From Gymnopilus junonius (lineage: Eukaryota > Basidiomycota > Agaricomycetes > Agaricales > Galerinaceae), in NCBI GenBank assembly GCA_015501075.1, contig JADNYJ010000795.1, positions 1 through 12,995 of the forward strand: a stretch of 12,995 nucleotides of DNA, in the 5' to 3' direction. Within the stretch, counting starts at the first letter, position 1; each line of letters begins with the position of its first letter. A model generated the notes under the pieces. It did not search any database and was not told where the DNA came from. It was given only the letters and a program-made list of their open reading frames with translations. Below are positions 1 through 7,967 of the stretch, one piece after another. The translations under genes were made by a program, and so were the position numbers.

Positions 1-384
1 ATTAGTTAATGCAATTAACAGCCAGAGACTACAACTTTGTTCTCTCCTGCCTCGGTTGGATGTTGTTGTCGAAATGCAGGTTGAAAACATCAGGATTGTC
101 CGTTATAGAAAACAACAGCATTAGGACAGTTGCCAGACTGATCTTGGTACTGAAGGTTGTTTGGATTACAGAGGTGAAGTCAGAAAAATGAATATCTGGA
201 AATGGAGAGTCTACAGGTGTTGCTGAGACTGGTATTGCCAGAGTAAGCCAGATAAATAACCAGATCAATGTTGACAGTGATGATAGACAACCAGTGATTG
301 AATAGACAGCCAGCAAAAGATATAACACATGAAACTACTGTACAATGATAACTATCCCCTTCATACCAAAATCATCAGAACAAC
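1..384. other. AT-rich flank with one doubtful ORF
   Basis: No recognisable gene is visible. The minus strand is open for 99 codons (29-328). The predicted peptide begins with hydrophobic segments and has no motif that I know. The plus strand of the same stretch repeats short words such as GCCAGA and CCAG, so the frame may be open by chance. The preceding minus-strand coding block ends at 385 with a TAA that lies inside a GTAAGT splice-donor-like hexamer, and a TACAG acceptor-like site follows near 335-339. A further 3' exon of the decayed gene could therefore lie here, but no frame supports it strongly. Confidence 0.3.
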
Positions 385-1237
385 TTACACAGGATTGTTG
401 TTTGTCTTCTTTTTCTTTGACGATGTTGCCTTCTTTGGTGCTGGGGCAGGAGAGGGGGATCGAGATGACTCAGCTGATGAAGACGAGGATTCCTGCTTCT
501 TCTTCTTTGACTTTGACTTCGCCTTCATGGGGGACACTTGCCACTTTGACTTTGACTTAGACATCTTCTCCGGAGATGCCTGCCTCTTCGAAGAACCCCC
601 CGACTTTGCTTCCCTTTCCTCCTTCTCCCTGTTCTTCACCTTAACCCATGCTTTCAGCTGCACCAAAGTATAAGGAACTGGTGAAGAAAACCCCCAGACA
701 TCGCTGTCTGACTTGCCGATCCTCAAGTTTCTCCAGCCAGTCATGCATGTCGGGATACGTCATTGCAACACTGAATGGTTTCTTCCAGTTGCCATAATAC
801 TGAGTGTTCGCAATGAAGATATCAATGAAATTGGTGAGCTTGGGATACCAGAACTGATCTTCATCACCAACCAAGGCTTGCCACTCCTCATCATGGTGGA
901 GTTTCACGACAGTCAGGGTGGCTTCCATGATGGCGCAGTGTTTAATAAATGCATTATGGATGTTGAAAGGAAGGTAGGGGGTTGTAGAATCGATCCCAAG
1001 AAAGGAAAGTAATAACTCCTTATGATCCTGGGGCATTTTCAAAGGGCCACCAGAACCGAGGCCTTCCTGAATTGAAGTAGAAGCAGCAGATGGAGAGTGT
1101 GAATGAGAGGTGACAGTTCGAGCCAAGGACACTGAGCGAGACTGGGATGAATGAGAATGAAAAGAGGGAGGTATCATGGACACAACAAAAGTTGACTCCA
1201 TCGGGAACACAGATTTGCCATCCATGACACCTGTCTC
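385..1237 (-). pseudogene. 3' exon with frame break and Lys/Ser-rich tail
   Basis: This is the last well-supported coding block of the minus-strand gene. It enters in frame from the intron at 1238-1290 and stays open to about 641. The conserved-looking part includes words such as DEEWQALVGDEDQFWYPKL and TYPDMHDWLEKLED. At about 690-722 meaningful sequence moves to another frame, which continues as SDSDVWGFSSPVPYTLVQLK and then a Lys/Ser/Pro-rich tail ending in a TAA at 385-387. A single-base indel explains this best. A programmed frameshift is possible, but no slippery heptamer or strong structure was seen. The tail codons (AAG, AAA, TCT, AGC) resemble those of nuclear fungal proteins with basic, disordered ends. 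Confidence 0.65.
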
Positions 1238-1290
1238 CTAAAGAATGAGATAAGTCACTAATGAGTCAAGTACATCTAGTTGTGACTTAC
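1238..1290 (-). other. Spliceosomal intron (53 nt)
   Basis: On the minus strand it starts GTAAGT and ends in CTTTAG, with TGACTCATT and GTGACTTAT as branch-like sequence. Splicing at phase 0 joins the two exons without loss of frame (...HLLI then ETGVMDG...). Confidence 0.8.
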
Positions 1291-1397
1291 GATAAGGAGA
1301 TGGATGATAGGACCATTGTTAGACTGTACCCATTGACAAGGTGGATCATCCTCAACAGCCACCTTGTACCAACCCAGTAACGCCCACTGGTTACCCT
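1291..1397 (-). pseudogene. Internal exon of the minus-strand gene
   Basis: This 107-nt exon lies between two canonical introns. With the split codon from the exon before, it gives Lys followed by 35 residues beginning GNQWALLGWYKVAVEDDPPC. It has no stop and is rich in Trp, Pro and Asp. It is too short to appear as a free-standing ORF, but both splice junctions keep frame, which supports it. The family is unknown. Confidence 0.7.
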
Positions 1398-1472
1398 CTA
1401 ACATATAAACTCATTCATTATTATCTTGAAAAAAATTAATAGAATGATGTTAGAATATATCAAATGACTTAC
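1398..1472 (-). other. Spliceosomal intron (75 nt)
   Basis: On the minus strand it starts GTAAGT (1472-1467) and ends GTTAG (1402-1398), with an AT-rich body. It is a phase 1 intron that splits a Lys codon. Reading through it gives a spurious extension and a stop. Confidence 0.8.
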
Positions 1473-1781
1473 TGCGGACCGGAGAGTATTGTTGACTTAT
1501 TTGCTTGAGAACCAGACTCATAGTCTGATAGCATGATGTATTGACTTTGAGGACTGAACTTGCATTGTTGACAGTCAAGGTGGAGGGCTGCTCAGAGGTG
1601 ATCGTCAAGTTAGCACATCCATGAGGCAAGGGAGCCTCCACATCGGACTCTGCTGGACTGGGATCCCCAAAGTTGTGCACATTGCCTAGGGAGCAACCAT
1701 GAGATGTCGCCCCCCATGACCTTGATGATCCATTTGCAGGTGGTTGATGTTCAGGAGTGGGCAGGTTAGAAATATCATATT
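1473..1781 (-). pseudogene. Internal exon of the minus-strand gene
   Basis: This 309-nt exon starts right after a TTTAG acceptor with the last two bases of a Glu codon. It reads EYDISNLPTPEHQPPANG and onwards without a stop to the phase 1 donor at 1472. The composition is Ser/Thr/Pro/Asn-rich, which suggests a disordered linker. No known domain is seen. Confidence 0.7.
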
Positions 1782-1836
1782 CTAAATGTAGTAGATAGCA
1801 TAAATAAAATGTACTTAAGAAAAGAGAATACCCTAC
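1782..1836 (-). other. Spliceosomal intron (55 nt)
   Basis: The donor is GTAGGG (1836-1831) and the acceptor TTTAG (1786-1782), with CTTAAG and CTATCTACT as possible branch region. Splicing joins ...GKAVRHL to EYDISNL in frame (phase 1, Glu codon). Confidence 0.75.
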
Positions 1837-2611
1837 CCAAATGACGTACAGCCTTGCCCTGCTCGAGGACAGTGCTGGGAGCCACACTCTCTTGATCTGG
1901 CATGCCCATGAGAGTGTCACCCTCTCTGTCAATGGAGAGGTGAATGCAGCATGAAGGGGGACCAACAGGGATCCTGAGGGTTGAGTGAGGTGCTGCAGAC
2001 AAGATCGAGGGGCTGGCTGTCAAGTTTGGTGTGGGTGCTGAGGGCACTGGAGCCAGCATTGACGATTCAGGGGCCCTCACGAACCTGGGGGTGGGCTTGG
2101 GCTTCGAGACGCTGGGTCGTGTCATTGCTCATGGGTAGTGTCGGCCTCATCAACCTCGTGGTGTGGCTCGCGGGTGCTGCTGGCAACATCATTGACCTTG
2201 TGAGGTGGCTCGCGGGTGCTGTTGGTGTCATTGTTGGCATCGCAGTGTCAATCATGGGTGCCTTTGGCATTGTCGGCATTGTTCGCGTTGATGACATTGT
2301 TGGCATTGTCATTGTCATTGGCACCATCATCATCATCGGTGTTGCTGTCTGTGTCACTGGCTGGTGCTGGTCTGATAATGTGCCAGTGGCACTGTTGCTG
2401 GTGCTGGTGTTGCCACTACCCTACTGTCAGTCTCGTCAGCCTGGGCCTCGTCTTGCAATGGGCGGCCTTCGACACCTCAGGCTCACATTCTGCGCATGGC
2501 CTGTGGTCGTCGAAACGGAGAGTGGAGGGGGGAGGGATGAGGCTGTGGGCTCTCGACGGGGACACTCGGGGGGCGATGGTGGCACCCTCATCCGTGAGCC
2601 ATTTTTCGACC
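1837..2611 (-). pseudogene. Low-complexity central exon with several frame breaks
   Basis: Readable blocks lie in different frames. Next to the intron at 2612-2672, one frame reads VEKWLTDEGATIAPRVSPSR and continues to a TAG near 2417. An Asn/Asp/Ala-rich block follows around 2240-2350, then a block with two copies of a STREP-H type unit (about 2120-2230). The last block is Pro/Ser-rich, about 1837-2125. Coding strand bias is towards AAC, GAC and GCC codons. The two near-identical 30-bp stretches at about 2155-2185 and 2198-2225 (GTGGCTCGCGGGTGCTG) suggest slippage or tandem duplication, which would explain the frame losses. Forward ORFs over the same bases are shadows. Confidence 0.5.
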
Positions 2612-2672
2612 CTAGAACAGAAAAAACAAGTGTTATATTAGTTTTTCGAATCAAATTATAAGTGGGGGGTAC
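2612..2672 (-). other. Probable intron (61 nt)
   Basis: On the minus strand it runs from GTACCC to a pyrimidine-rich TTTTTTCTGTTCTAG, with CTAAT as a branch-like site. The acceptor is strong. The donor is less certain, because an alternative GTGCCC lies about 22 nt upstream, and the reading frame across the junction is ambiguous because the exon before it ends at a TGA. Confidence 0.55.
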
Positions 2673-2748
2673 TCATGGGGTCAGCTTTGGTAGGGCACCT
2701 TTTGCATCCTCTGCGGCATCTTCTGCAGCATGCTCTGTGTCCATTTTC
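2673..2748 (-). pseudogene. Small acidic exon of the minus-strand gene
   Basis: In the frame set by the previous exon it reads KMDTEHAAEDAAEDAKGALP and then LTP before a TGA at the exon edge. The Ala/Glu/Asp repeat fits the charged exon upstream. Another frame of the same bases is Cys/Arg-rich, but the splice frame does not support it. Confidence 0.45.
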
Positions 2749-2817
2749 CTGTAAAGAGATGAAAAGGAGTGGGGGTGGGGTCAGCATATGGTTTGGAGAG
2801 GGAGGCCCTCGACTCAC
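2749..2817 (-). other. Spliceosomal intron (69 nt)
   Basis: The donor is GTGAGT (2817-2812) and the acceptor is in TCTCTTTACAG (ending at 2749), preceded by a pyrimidine-rich tract. It is phase 2 and joins the Lys/Glu-rich exon to the small acidic exon. Confidence 0.7.
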
Positions 2818-3178
2818 CTTTGCGCTTTCCTATTCCTCTTTTTCTCGGCTTTTTTCTCCTTCTTCTTCTTCTCCCTCTCCTTCTTCTTCTCCTTCCCCTT
2901 TTCCTTCCTCTCGTGCTCCTCCTCTCCATCGTCATTGTCTGGGGCCATTTCGGTCACCTCGCCCCGCTGGGCTTGGTCACGATCTCATCGCATTCGATCA
3001 AACATGTTTGCACTGCAGTTCCTCTTGGGGAGCTCATTGGTGTGGTTTCAGGTGGGGGCTCAGCAGCCATGGCGCCTCGTGCTCGTGAGGTGCGCAGAGC
3101 AGCAGGATGGTGGTGGCTGGCTTGACATGGTTGTGGTTGGGGGGATGTGGTGTGGCAGAGACAAGGACGAGTGAACAT
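2818..3178 (-). pseudogene. 5' exon: Pro/Thr-rich start and Lys/Glu-rich block
   Basis: Two start candidates exist. One is the ATG at 3178. The other is an ATG at about 3130 in a better context (ACAACCATGTC). The frame after the second start reaches a stop within about 25 codons. Sense-like sequence is then seen in another frame (about 2954-3080) and finally in the frame of the Lys/Glu block, which is open from after the TGA at 2985-2987 to 2818. The block of 43 codons from an internal ATG at 2948 is nearly all Lys, Glu, Arg and Asp, typical of a charged helix. Its plus-strand image is the pyrimidine-rich stretch at 2821-2935. Confidence 0.5.
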
Positions 3179-3290
3179 GCCACATCAATGAACATGCCGC
3201 GTTCACATCACGTGATCACGATAAAAGCCGGAAATGCACAAAAATGCATGTTTTCACCTTTGTGCCCATTCCACCCATGGATCTAGCTTA
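3179..3290 (-). promoter_or_regulatory. Possible promoter with E-box palindrome
   Basis: This lies just upstream of the minus-strand gene. It contains the palindrome ATCACGTGAT (3207-3216), which includes the E-box core CACGTG, and a TTTTAT element on the minus strand close by (about 3221-3226). GAACATGCC occurs twice (about 3173-3197). The motifs are short and could be chance. The position and the higher GC than the flank make a former promoter plausible. Confidence 0.3.
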
Positions 3291-3897
3291 CATATTATCC
3301 AAATAATTTGGAAATAATTACAATTAACTTAGTAATAGCCTAAATAGCTTTAAAAATAATTAAAACACATCTAAATGGGCTAAAAACATCCCAATCCTAT
3401 AGGACTACCAGGAATTTTTGCTTTTACACTCATTTTCCATGTGTTTTCAGCTTACATAATACAGAATATCATTGATCTTGTCTATATTTAGCCTATTGAT
3501 ACCATAAATAGCCTTAGATTACTCCAAACACATCTAAATAGCCTAAACTATGGTAGTCCTGTAGGACTGGCAGGACTGGTCCTCAGGATTGGGCAAATTT
3601 GGTCCAATCCTGGTCCAATCCTATAGGATTCCAGGCCTGAGCCACCAGCCATCTTAATATGGTGCCCTATATCCCCAGTCCTACAGGAATCCTACAGAAA
3701 TAGGCCCAATCCTACAGGAATTACAGGGGGACAATAAAGACCTCCATGGCAGCCCTATCAGATACTCATCCAGTGCGCTCCCTTTTGAGTGTGCCCTTCT
3801 CCAAAGGAGCGAGGCCTCACCCCTGCTCCACTGCCTTTATGATGGCCCCACAGTGCACTAAGGTGTGGGGTACTGTTATGGACGTGGATAACTATTC
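3291..3897. repeat. AT-rich spacer with TCCTATAGGA-type repeats
   Basis: No gene is supported. Palindromic words of the type TCCTRYAGGA recur near 3395, 3556, 3618, 3676 and 3708. A 20-bp imperfect inverted repeat frames 3391-3570. A direct repeat AACACATCTAAAT occurs at 3364-3376 and 3527-3539, with similar flanks (TAAATAGC...CTAAA). The open frame starting at 3746 becomes meaningful only from about 3898, where LINE homology begins. Confidence 0.5.
3391..3570. repeat. Inverted-repeat-bounded segment, 180 bp
   Basis: The left end CCAATCCTATAGGACTACCA (3391-3410) matches the reverse complement of the right end TGGTAGTCCTGTAGGACTGG (3551-3570) at 17 of 20 positions. The interior is AT-rich and non-coding. 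It may be a small non-autonomous element or simply nested palindromes. No clear target duplication is seen. Confidence 0.35.
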
Positions 3898-4098
3898 ACA
3901 TCCTTACAGAGTGGTGGGCCAGGGCCCTGGCCACCACATCTCTCTTCATCATGTCCCATCTTCTTTGAAGTGGGGCATACACTACCAAGCTCATCTCATG
4001 GCAACTGAGCTCTCAGTAGCGGTGGGGCCTAATACGCCACACTCACTTGCCTCGCTGTGCAAGGCGGCCAATGATAACCCAGGGAAGGCTGGAAAGAG

Positions 4099-4473
4099 TT
4101 GTTCCAGCAACCCTCGTACTCAGGGCGACAATTCCTGTTACTCACCAACCTCGACGGGGGTCGACTCGAACCACGGGCCAAACGAGGTGGTCCCTGGCTT
4201 CAGTATGCAGGTGGCGACTTGACTCTTTTCACAAGGGTCTCTCATGCCATCACCAACCATGCTCCCACTGGGGAGTACTACTCTCGCTTCAACATTCCTG
4301 AAGCCACCAGCTGTGAGTGCGGATACCACCTCCAAACTTGTGAGCACCTTTTCAGGTCGTGTCCCCAACATGATCACCATGACTATCCAGTTTGCCTGGA
4401 TCAGCTCGTATCATTTTTGAAAGCTAACCCCACTGCATTCACTTTCAACCACCCTCCTCGAGGTGTCAGATAA
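4099..4473 (+). pseudogene. C-terminal LINE polyprotein fragment
   Basis: This open block of about 124 codons is not a free-standing gene; the ATG is internal to the polyprotein. Key features are GGPWLQYAGGD, then NHAPTGEYYSRFNIP, then SCECGYHLQTCEHLFRSCPQ, the last being a zinc-knuckle-like cluster found at the end of many fungal LINE ORF2 proteins. A Pro/Phe-rich tail follows before the stop. The matching region of copy 2 is broken by further indels. Confidence 0.7.
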
Positions 4474-4923
4474 CTTGGTCGGGCAAGGTGGGCATTGTTC
4501 CTGTTAGCTGGATTCGTCAGTTCAGGGTGCACTCAGAACAGAGTCCTAATACTTGGCAGGCTTCAGCTTTGCTGGGTTGAGGGTGGGGTCTGGGTTCTGG
4601 AGCTTTGGCGCTATCAACAGACAAGTGTGGCCCCCTGCTTCGGTGACCCGAAAATGGTCTGCCTTCAGTGGCTAACACAGTACGCGCATATCCCGGGCTG
4701 TCGGGTTTGGCTGGTGGGCCCCCTTCCGTGCCCCTCCATCACTTTGTTGGACCCCTCCCTTCAGTCAGGGCATCAACGAGAGTACAGGCCCACTGTTTGT
4801 GGTCCTAAGTTGGCCCGCGAGAGCCAGTCTCACACTAGGTGTAGTTTAACAGTAGATTACTTTGGGTTTATGTATATCTGCGACCGGACTACTTTCACAC
4901 ACTGGTATATAAATCCTTGATTT
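4474..4923 (+). other. LINE 3' untranslated region
   Basis: This follows the polyprotein stop and ends at the poly(A). The 141-codon open frame at 4495-4920 is probably fortuitous, because copy 2 does not preserve it. Copies 1 and 2 stay alignable until about 4705, after which copy 2 has been replaced by a G-rich repeat. Confidence 0.6.
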
Positions 4924-4943
4924 AAAAAAAAAAAAAAAAAAAA
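4924..4943 (+). other. Poly(A) tail of LINE copy 1
   Basis: Twenty uninterrupted A residues directly follow ...CCTTGATTT at the 3' end of the element. This marks target-primed reverse transcription and gives the exact 3' boundary. An unbroken tail suggests this insertion is fairly young. No convincing target duplication was found. Confidence 0.85.
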
Positions 4944-6190
4944 GCTATACATGCAAAGTTCAGAGTGGCTTTACTTGTTTGATCATTAGCTTGATGCTTA
5001 TGGGACTTGTATATAAAACACACATTGTTTGATTGTATTCTGCTTTGAACAAACTTGTAGTTTTCTGTAGATACACATATAGCAGAGTCTACAATAAGGA
5101 CTTTGAATCATGTAACTAGTAAATTTTCTCTGTAGATACACGATAGTACAGAGTTACTGCAATTGTAATTGTAATTGTAGTTTTAGTTGGTACTGTGCAA
5201 AGACAAGCATAGTACATACAGAGTTATTGTATATATATGTCCTCTGTCAATATAAACACTGTACAGAGTCTCCTGAGTTATGACACAGTTGCTAATAATA
5301 GCTACAAGTTATATAACATGACAGTATTATAATGCACTAAATGCTCATTGAACTCTGATCTGACTTGCAGGTATTATCTGTAATAGTGTACCACTCTCAC
5401 AGTCTAATAGGTCTATTTTTGCCTGAGACTCTTTCTAGAAGTGATTACACAGTATGTCTAAGTTATGTGACAGTATTGCACATTGCAGGTATAGTAAGTG
5501 CAGACTTTAAGGCAAGAAGCAGATAAAGTGCTAATTAGCCTCTGATCTGACTTCATATTTCTGGCTTGTGTCAATTGTAATTTTCAGATTCTAGGCTGTT
5601 TGTACTTGGTATTATAGTGTCTTTACATGTGCTTCCACCATGGGGCTGACTTATGTGACAATCTCTTGAGCATAGCCAGATTATTATACATTTAGACAAG
5701 TGACACACAATGTGCTAATTGAACTTAGTTCTGATTTTGATGTAGCAAATCAAATAGTAAGCTATGTTAGAAGTAGTGATCAAACACTTCTAACAATGTT
5801 CTATAAACATTAGAATAGCTTTAGAATAGATCTTAGAATTAGTTTCACTTCATTTGGACACTTGTAGTTTTACTAAGTTTCTGCTTTTGGTCGCATTTTC
5901 TCTAGTATTTTGCGAGAGAATTACTTGGCGTAAAGTTAGAATTTCAGAAAACGGATTTGAGATCTGAAATCAGGTCGAAAATCCGGTTCTAGTGATATAG
6001 CATACATGGCATTTAAAGTACGTTTGTGTTTTGACATTTTCGAATTGTCCACATTTTGGTGTTTTGTCATGCCTCGCAGTTTTTGGGCATGTAGCTACAT
6101 TAGATACTATGTTTCCTACTATGTCAAGCGAAAGCAAGACACTATGATTTGAATTGAACAAGTTATAAGCATTTTGAGTTATACTCTGTG
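4944..6190. other. Non-coding spacer with degenerate tandem repeats
   Basis: No reading frame of note on either strand; the 63-codon minus ORF at 5970-6161 has no recognisable content. CTGTAGATACAC occurs at 5065-5076 and 5130-5141, and CAGAGT words recur about every 45-70 bp (near 5083, 5148, 5218, 5263). A longer unit begins TGCTMATT and is followed by CTGATCTGACTT-like sequence. It appears at 5342, 5529 and 5713, with spacings of 187 and 184 bp. An AATTGT microsatellite lies at about 5160-5180. Confidence 0.5.
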
Positions 6191-6194
6191 ATTC

Positions 6195-7281
6195 TCAGTG
6201 ATTGCTGTACTTGAGCATACTAGTTGGTACCAAGCAGGCTATTGCAGCTTCACTTGTCTTTTGCCAAGGAGTTGAGGTGCATGCATCTCACTACACAGCC
6301 AGGAGTGCTCTTGCAGAGGATGCTGAGCTTTACTCTCTACATACCGCAATTTCCGGGCCTGTGCCATGGACAACTGTGACTACATCATTATCATGTCGAC
6401 TCCACCAAAGCTTTGGGGAGCCTGCTAGATGCCTCCGTGCATTCCGGTCAGGGTCATTCCTTGGCAGTGATTTGCACCCTTACAGAGTGGTGGACCAGGG
6501 GCCCTGGCCACCACATCTTCTTCATCATGTCCCATCTTCTTTGAAGTGGGGCGTACACTACCAAGCTCATCTCATGGTGACTGAGCTCTCAGTAGCAGTG
6601 GGGCCCTAATATGCCACACTCACTTGCCTCGCTGCATAAAGCAGCCGACGATAATCCGGGGAAGGCTGGAAAGAGCTGTTCCAGCAACCTTCATACTCAG
6701 GGCAACAATTTCTGTCACTCACCGATCTCGACAGGGTCGACTTGAACCACGGGCCAAATGAGGTGGCCCCTGGCTTTCAGTATGCAGCGGCGACTTGAAT
6801 CTCTTCATGAGGGTCACTCGCGCCATCACTAACCATGCTCCCATTAGGAGTATTACTCTCGATTCAACATCCCTGAATCCACCAGTTGTGAGTGCAGCCA
6901 CCCACCCAAACTCGTGACCACTTATTTTGAACGTGTCCCCAACACAATCATCATGACTATCCAGTTCACCTGGATCAGCTCATTTCCTTCTTGAAGGCTA
7001 ACCCTATGGTGTTCGCCTTCAACCGCCCTCCTAGAGGGTCGGATAACTTGGTTGGCAGGTAGGTGCTGTTTCTGTCAGCTGGATTCGGCGGTTTGGGGTG
7101 CACTCAGAACAGAGTCCTAATACTTGGTGGGCTTCAGCTTTGCTGGGTTGAGGGTAGGGGTCTTTGCTCTGGAGCTTCAGCGTTATCGACAGACAAGTGT
7201 TGACCCCCCGCTTCGGTGACCCGAAATGGTCTGCCTTCAGTGGCTAACACAGTATGCGTGCATCCTGGGCTGTTGGTTTGG
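6195..7281 (+). mobile_element. LINE 3' fragment, copy 2 (more decayed)
   Basis: This copy extends further 5' than copy 1 and shows RNase H-like sequence. It has a catalytic-Glu type motif (LAEDAELYSLHTAI, Glu codons near 6316-6327). In another frame it has an Asp-type motif (VDSTKALGSLLDAS, Asp at 6398-6400), followed by EWW and GPGHH. The frame then shifts again to HVPSSLKWGVHYQAH. Beyond about 6605 it has extra indels compared with copy 1, so the zinc-knuckle region is no longer open. Similarity to copy 1 ends abruptly at about 7281, so the 3' UTR end and poly(A) are missing. The element is inactive. Confidence 0.7.
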
Positions 7282-7282
7282 C

Positions 7283-7615
7283 CATACTTAGCACTCCCCC
7301 CAAATTGTCTCTGGACTCCCATGGGACTCCCAGGGACTCCTTGGGAGTCTATTGGGACTCCATAGATCCCTGGGAGGTTGGACTCCTATGGGATTGAGTG
7401 GGACTGGTTGGGACTAGGGACTGGGTTAGGACTCCCATGGGATTGAGTAGGACTGGTTGGGACTGGGTAGGACTGAGTTGGGACTCCCTGGGACTGAGTT
7501 GGGACTGAGTTGGGACTCCCATGGGATTGAGTGGGAACTTGGGACTAAGTGAGACTAGGTTGTGACTGGATGGGACTAGGTTGGAACTGGGTTGAGAATA
7601 TGTAGTAGGACTTTT
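7283..7615. repeat. G-rich GGGACT minisatellite
   Basis: This is an irregular array of GGGACT/GGGATT words separated by 2-6 bases, including three near-identical copies of CTCCCATGGGATTGAGT (about 7437, 7514 and a variant at 7380). G-triplets on the plus strand occur roughly every 8-12 bp, so G-quadruplex formation is possible. CCCATGGG palindromes are embedded. The 91-codon minus ORF over it (7349-7624) is a translation of the repeat, not a gene. It abuts the broken 3' end of LINE copy 2. Confidence 0.8.
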
Positions 7616-7967
7616 GTTTGCCATAGTGCAGAACAGCTATGATGGCCAGACTCTGGGCTGCAGATAAATAAACCATGGTAGGAAAATTAGGATAATAAAG
7701 TAATTAATTATAATTGAGACAGTAATGGGCACATAGGTATGTTCAGTTTCTCATTACAGAGATTCATCAAAATTTCAAGTAGAGCCAGGCACTCATTTAT
7801 AGAATGTGCTCACTGGAGATTTTTATTTTTTGGTAGATTATTTTTTTCTTGAAACCTCTAGTCTTTGCACAAGCTCTATATCATTATCTGTATTCTAATC
7901 TCATAATGCTTAGTATCATCAGTCTGTGCCTTTTCTGCCTAAGAAATTGTGTATATTTTTTTCATAG
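7616..7967 (+). other. Possible 5' part of the decayed gene
   Basis: An intron-like stretch runs from GTAGGAAAATT (about 7678) to CATTACAG (about 7759). After it a frame reads KFQVEPGTHL, then NVLTGDFYFLVDYFFLETSS, with one TAG between, up to about 7890. A second acceptor-like TTTTTTCATAG ends at 7967. This could be the first visible exons of the decayed gene, but the sequence is AT-rich and the frame is short. Confidence 0.3.

Larger units (their letters stand above)
385..3178 (-). pseudogene. Decayed multi-exon fungal gene, unknown function
   Basis: I do not recognise the family. Read on the minus strand, coding blocks are joined by at least five introns: 2749-2817, 2612-2672, 1782-1836, 1398-1472 and 1238-1290. 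The N-terminal part has a Pro/Thr/Ser segment followed by a block of alternating Lys and Glu (about 2818-2948), like a disordered or coiled-coil region. The middle (1837-2611) is Asn/Asp/Thr/Pro-rich low complexity. The C-terminal half has a Ser/His-rich linker, then a better-ordered segment with many Trp, Tyr and Phe (about 690-1000), then a Lys/Ser-rich tail (385-640) that could be a nuclear or nucleic-acid-binding tail. Damage seen: a TGA at 2985-2987 in the frame leading into the Lys/Glu block, several frame changes within 1990-2450, and a frame change near 690-722. The last three introns rejoin the frame exactly, so the 3' half is well supported. Expression or function is unlikely unless sequencing errors explain the breaks. 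Confidence 0.65.
3898..4943 (+). mobile_element. LINE (non-LTR retrotransposon) 3' fragment, copy 1
   Basis: This is a 5'-truncated non-LTR retrotransposon with the end of the RT/RNase H polyprotein, a 3' UTR and a poly(A) tail. Similarity to the second copy (6476-7281) runs from CCTTACAGAGTGG at about 3900 to about 4705. The coding remnant changes frame near 4088. Before it the frame reads HHVPSSLKWGIHYQAHLMAT, and after it comes a C-terminal domain (4099-4473) with GGPWL, NHAPTGEYYSRF and a Cys/His cluster of the form CxCx(8)CEHx(5)C. This arrangement (RNase H end, then a GEY-type motif and a zinc-knuckle-like cluster) is typical of LINE polyproteins in agaricomycetes. The stop is at 4471-4473. 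The element has lost its RT and endonuclease and cannot be autonomous. Confidence 0.75.

Noticed and set aside
1981..2661. 226-codon plus-strand ORF with Val/Ile/Gly-rich sequence
   Set aside because: It is the opposite-strand image of the low-complexity Asn/Asp/Thr tract of the minus-strand gene; the hydrophobic look results from complementing those codons.
2673..2748. Cys/Arg-rich reading (CCRRCRRGCKRC) resembling a zinc-binding motif
   Set aside because: The splice junction at 2749-2817 sets a different frame, which reads as an Ala/Glu/Asp repeat that fits its neighbours.
2675..3174. Plus-strand Phe/Leu/Ser-rich ORFs that look like membrane proteins
   Set aside because: They are complements of the Lys/Glu-rich exon (GAG/AAG codons), which has correct splice sites on the minus strand.
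4495..4920. 141-codon plus-strand ORF after the LINE polyprotein
   Set aside because: It lies in the 3' UTR before the poly(A), and copy 2 does not keep the frame open.
7349..7624. 91-codon minus-strand ORF rich in Ser, Pro and Gln
   Set aside because: It is a direct translation of the GGGACT minisatellite; the composition comes from the repeat and there is no start context or homologous-looking domain.
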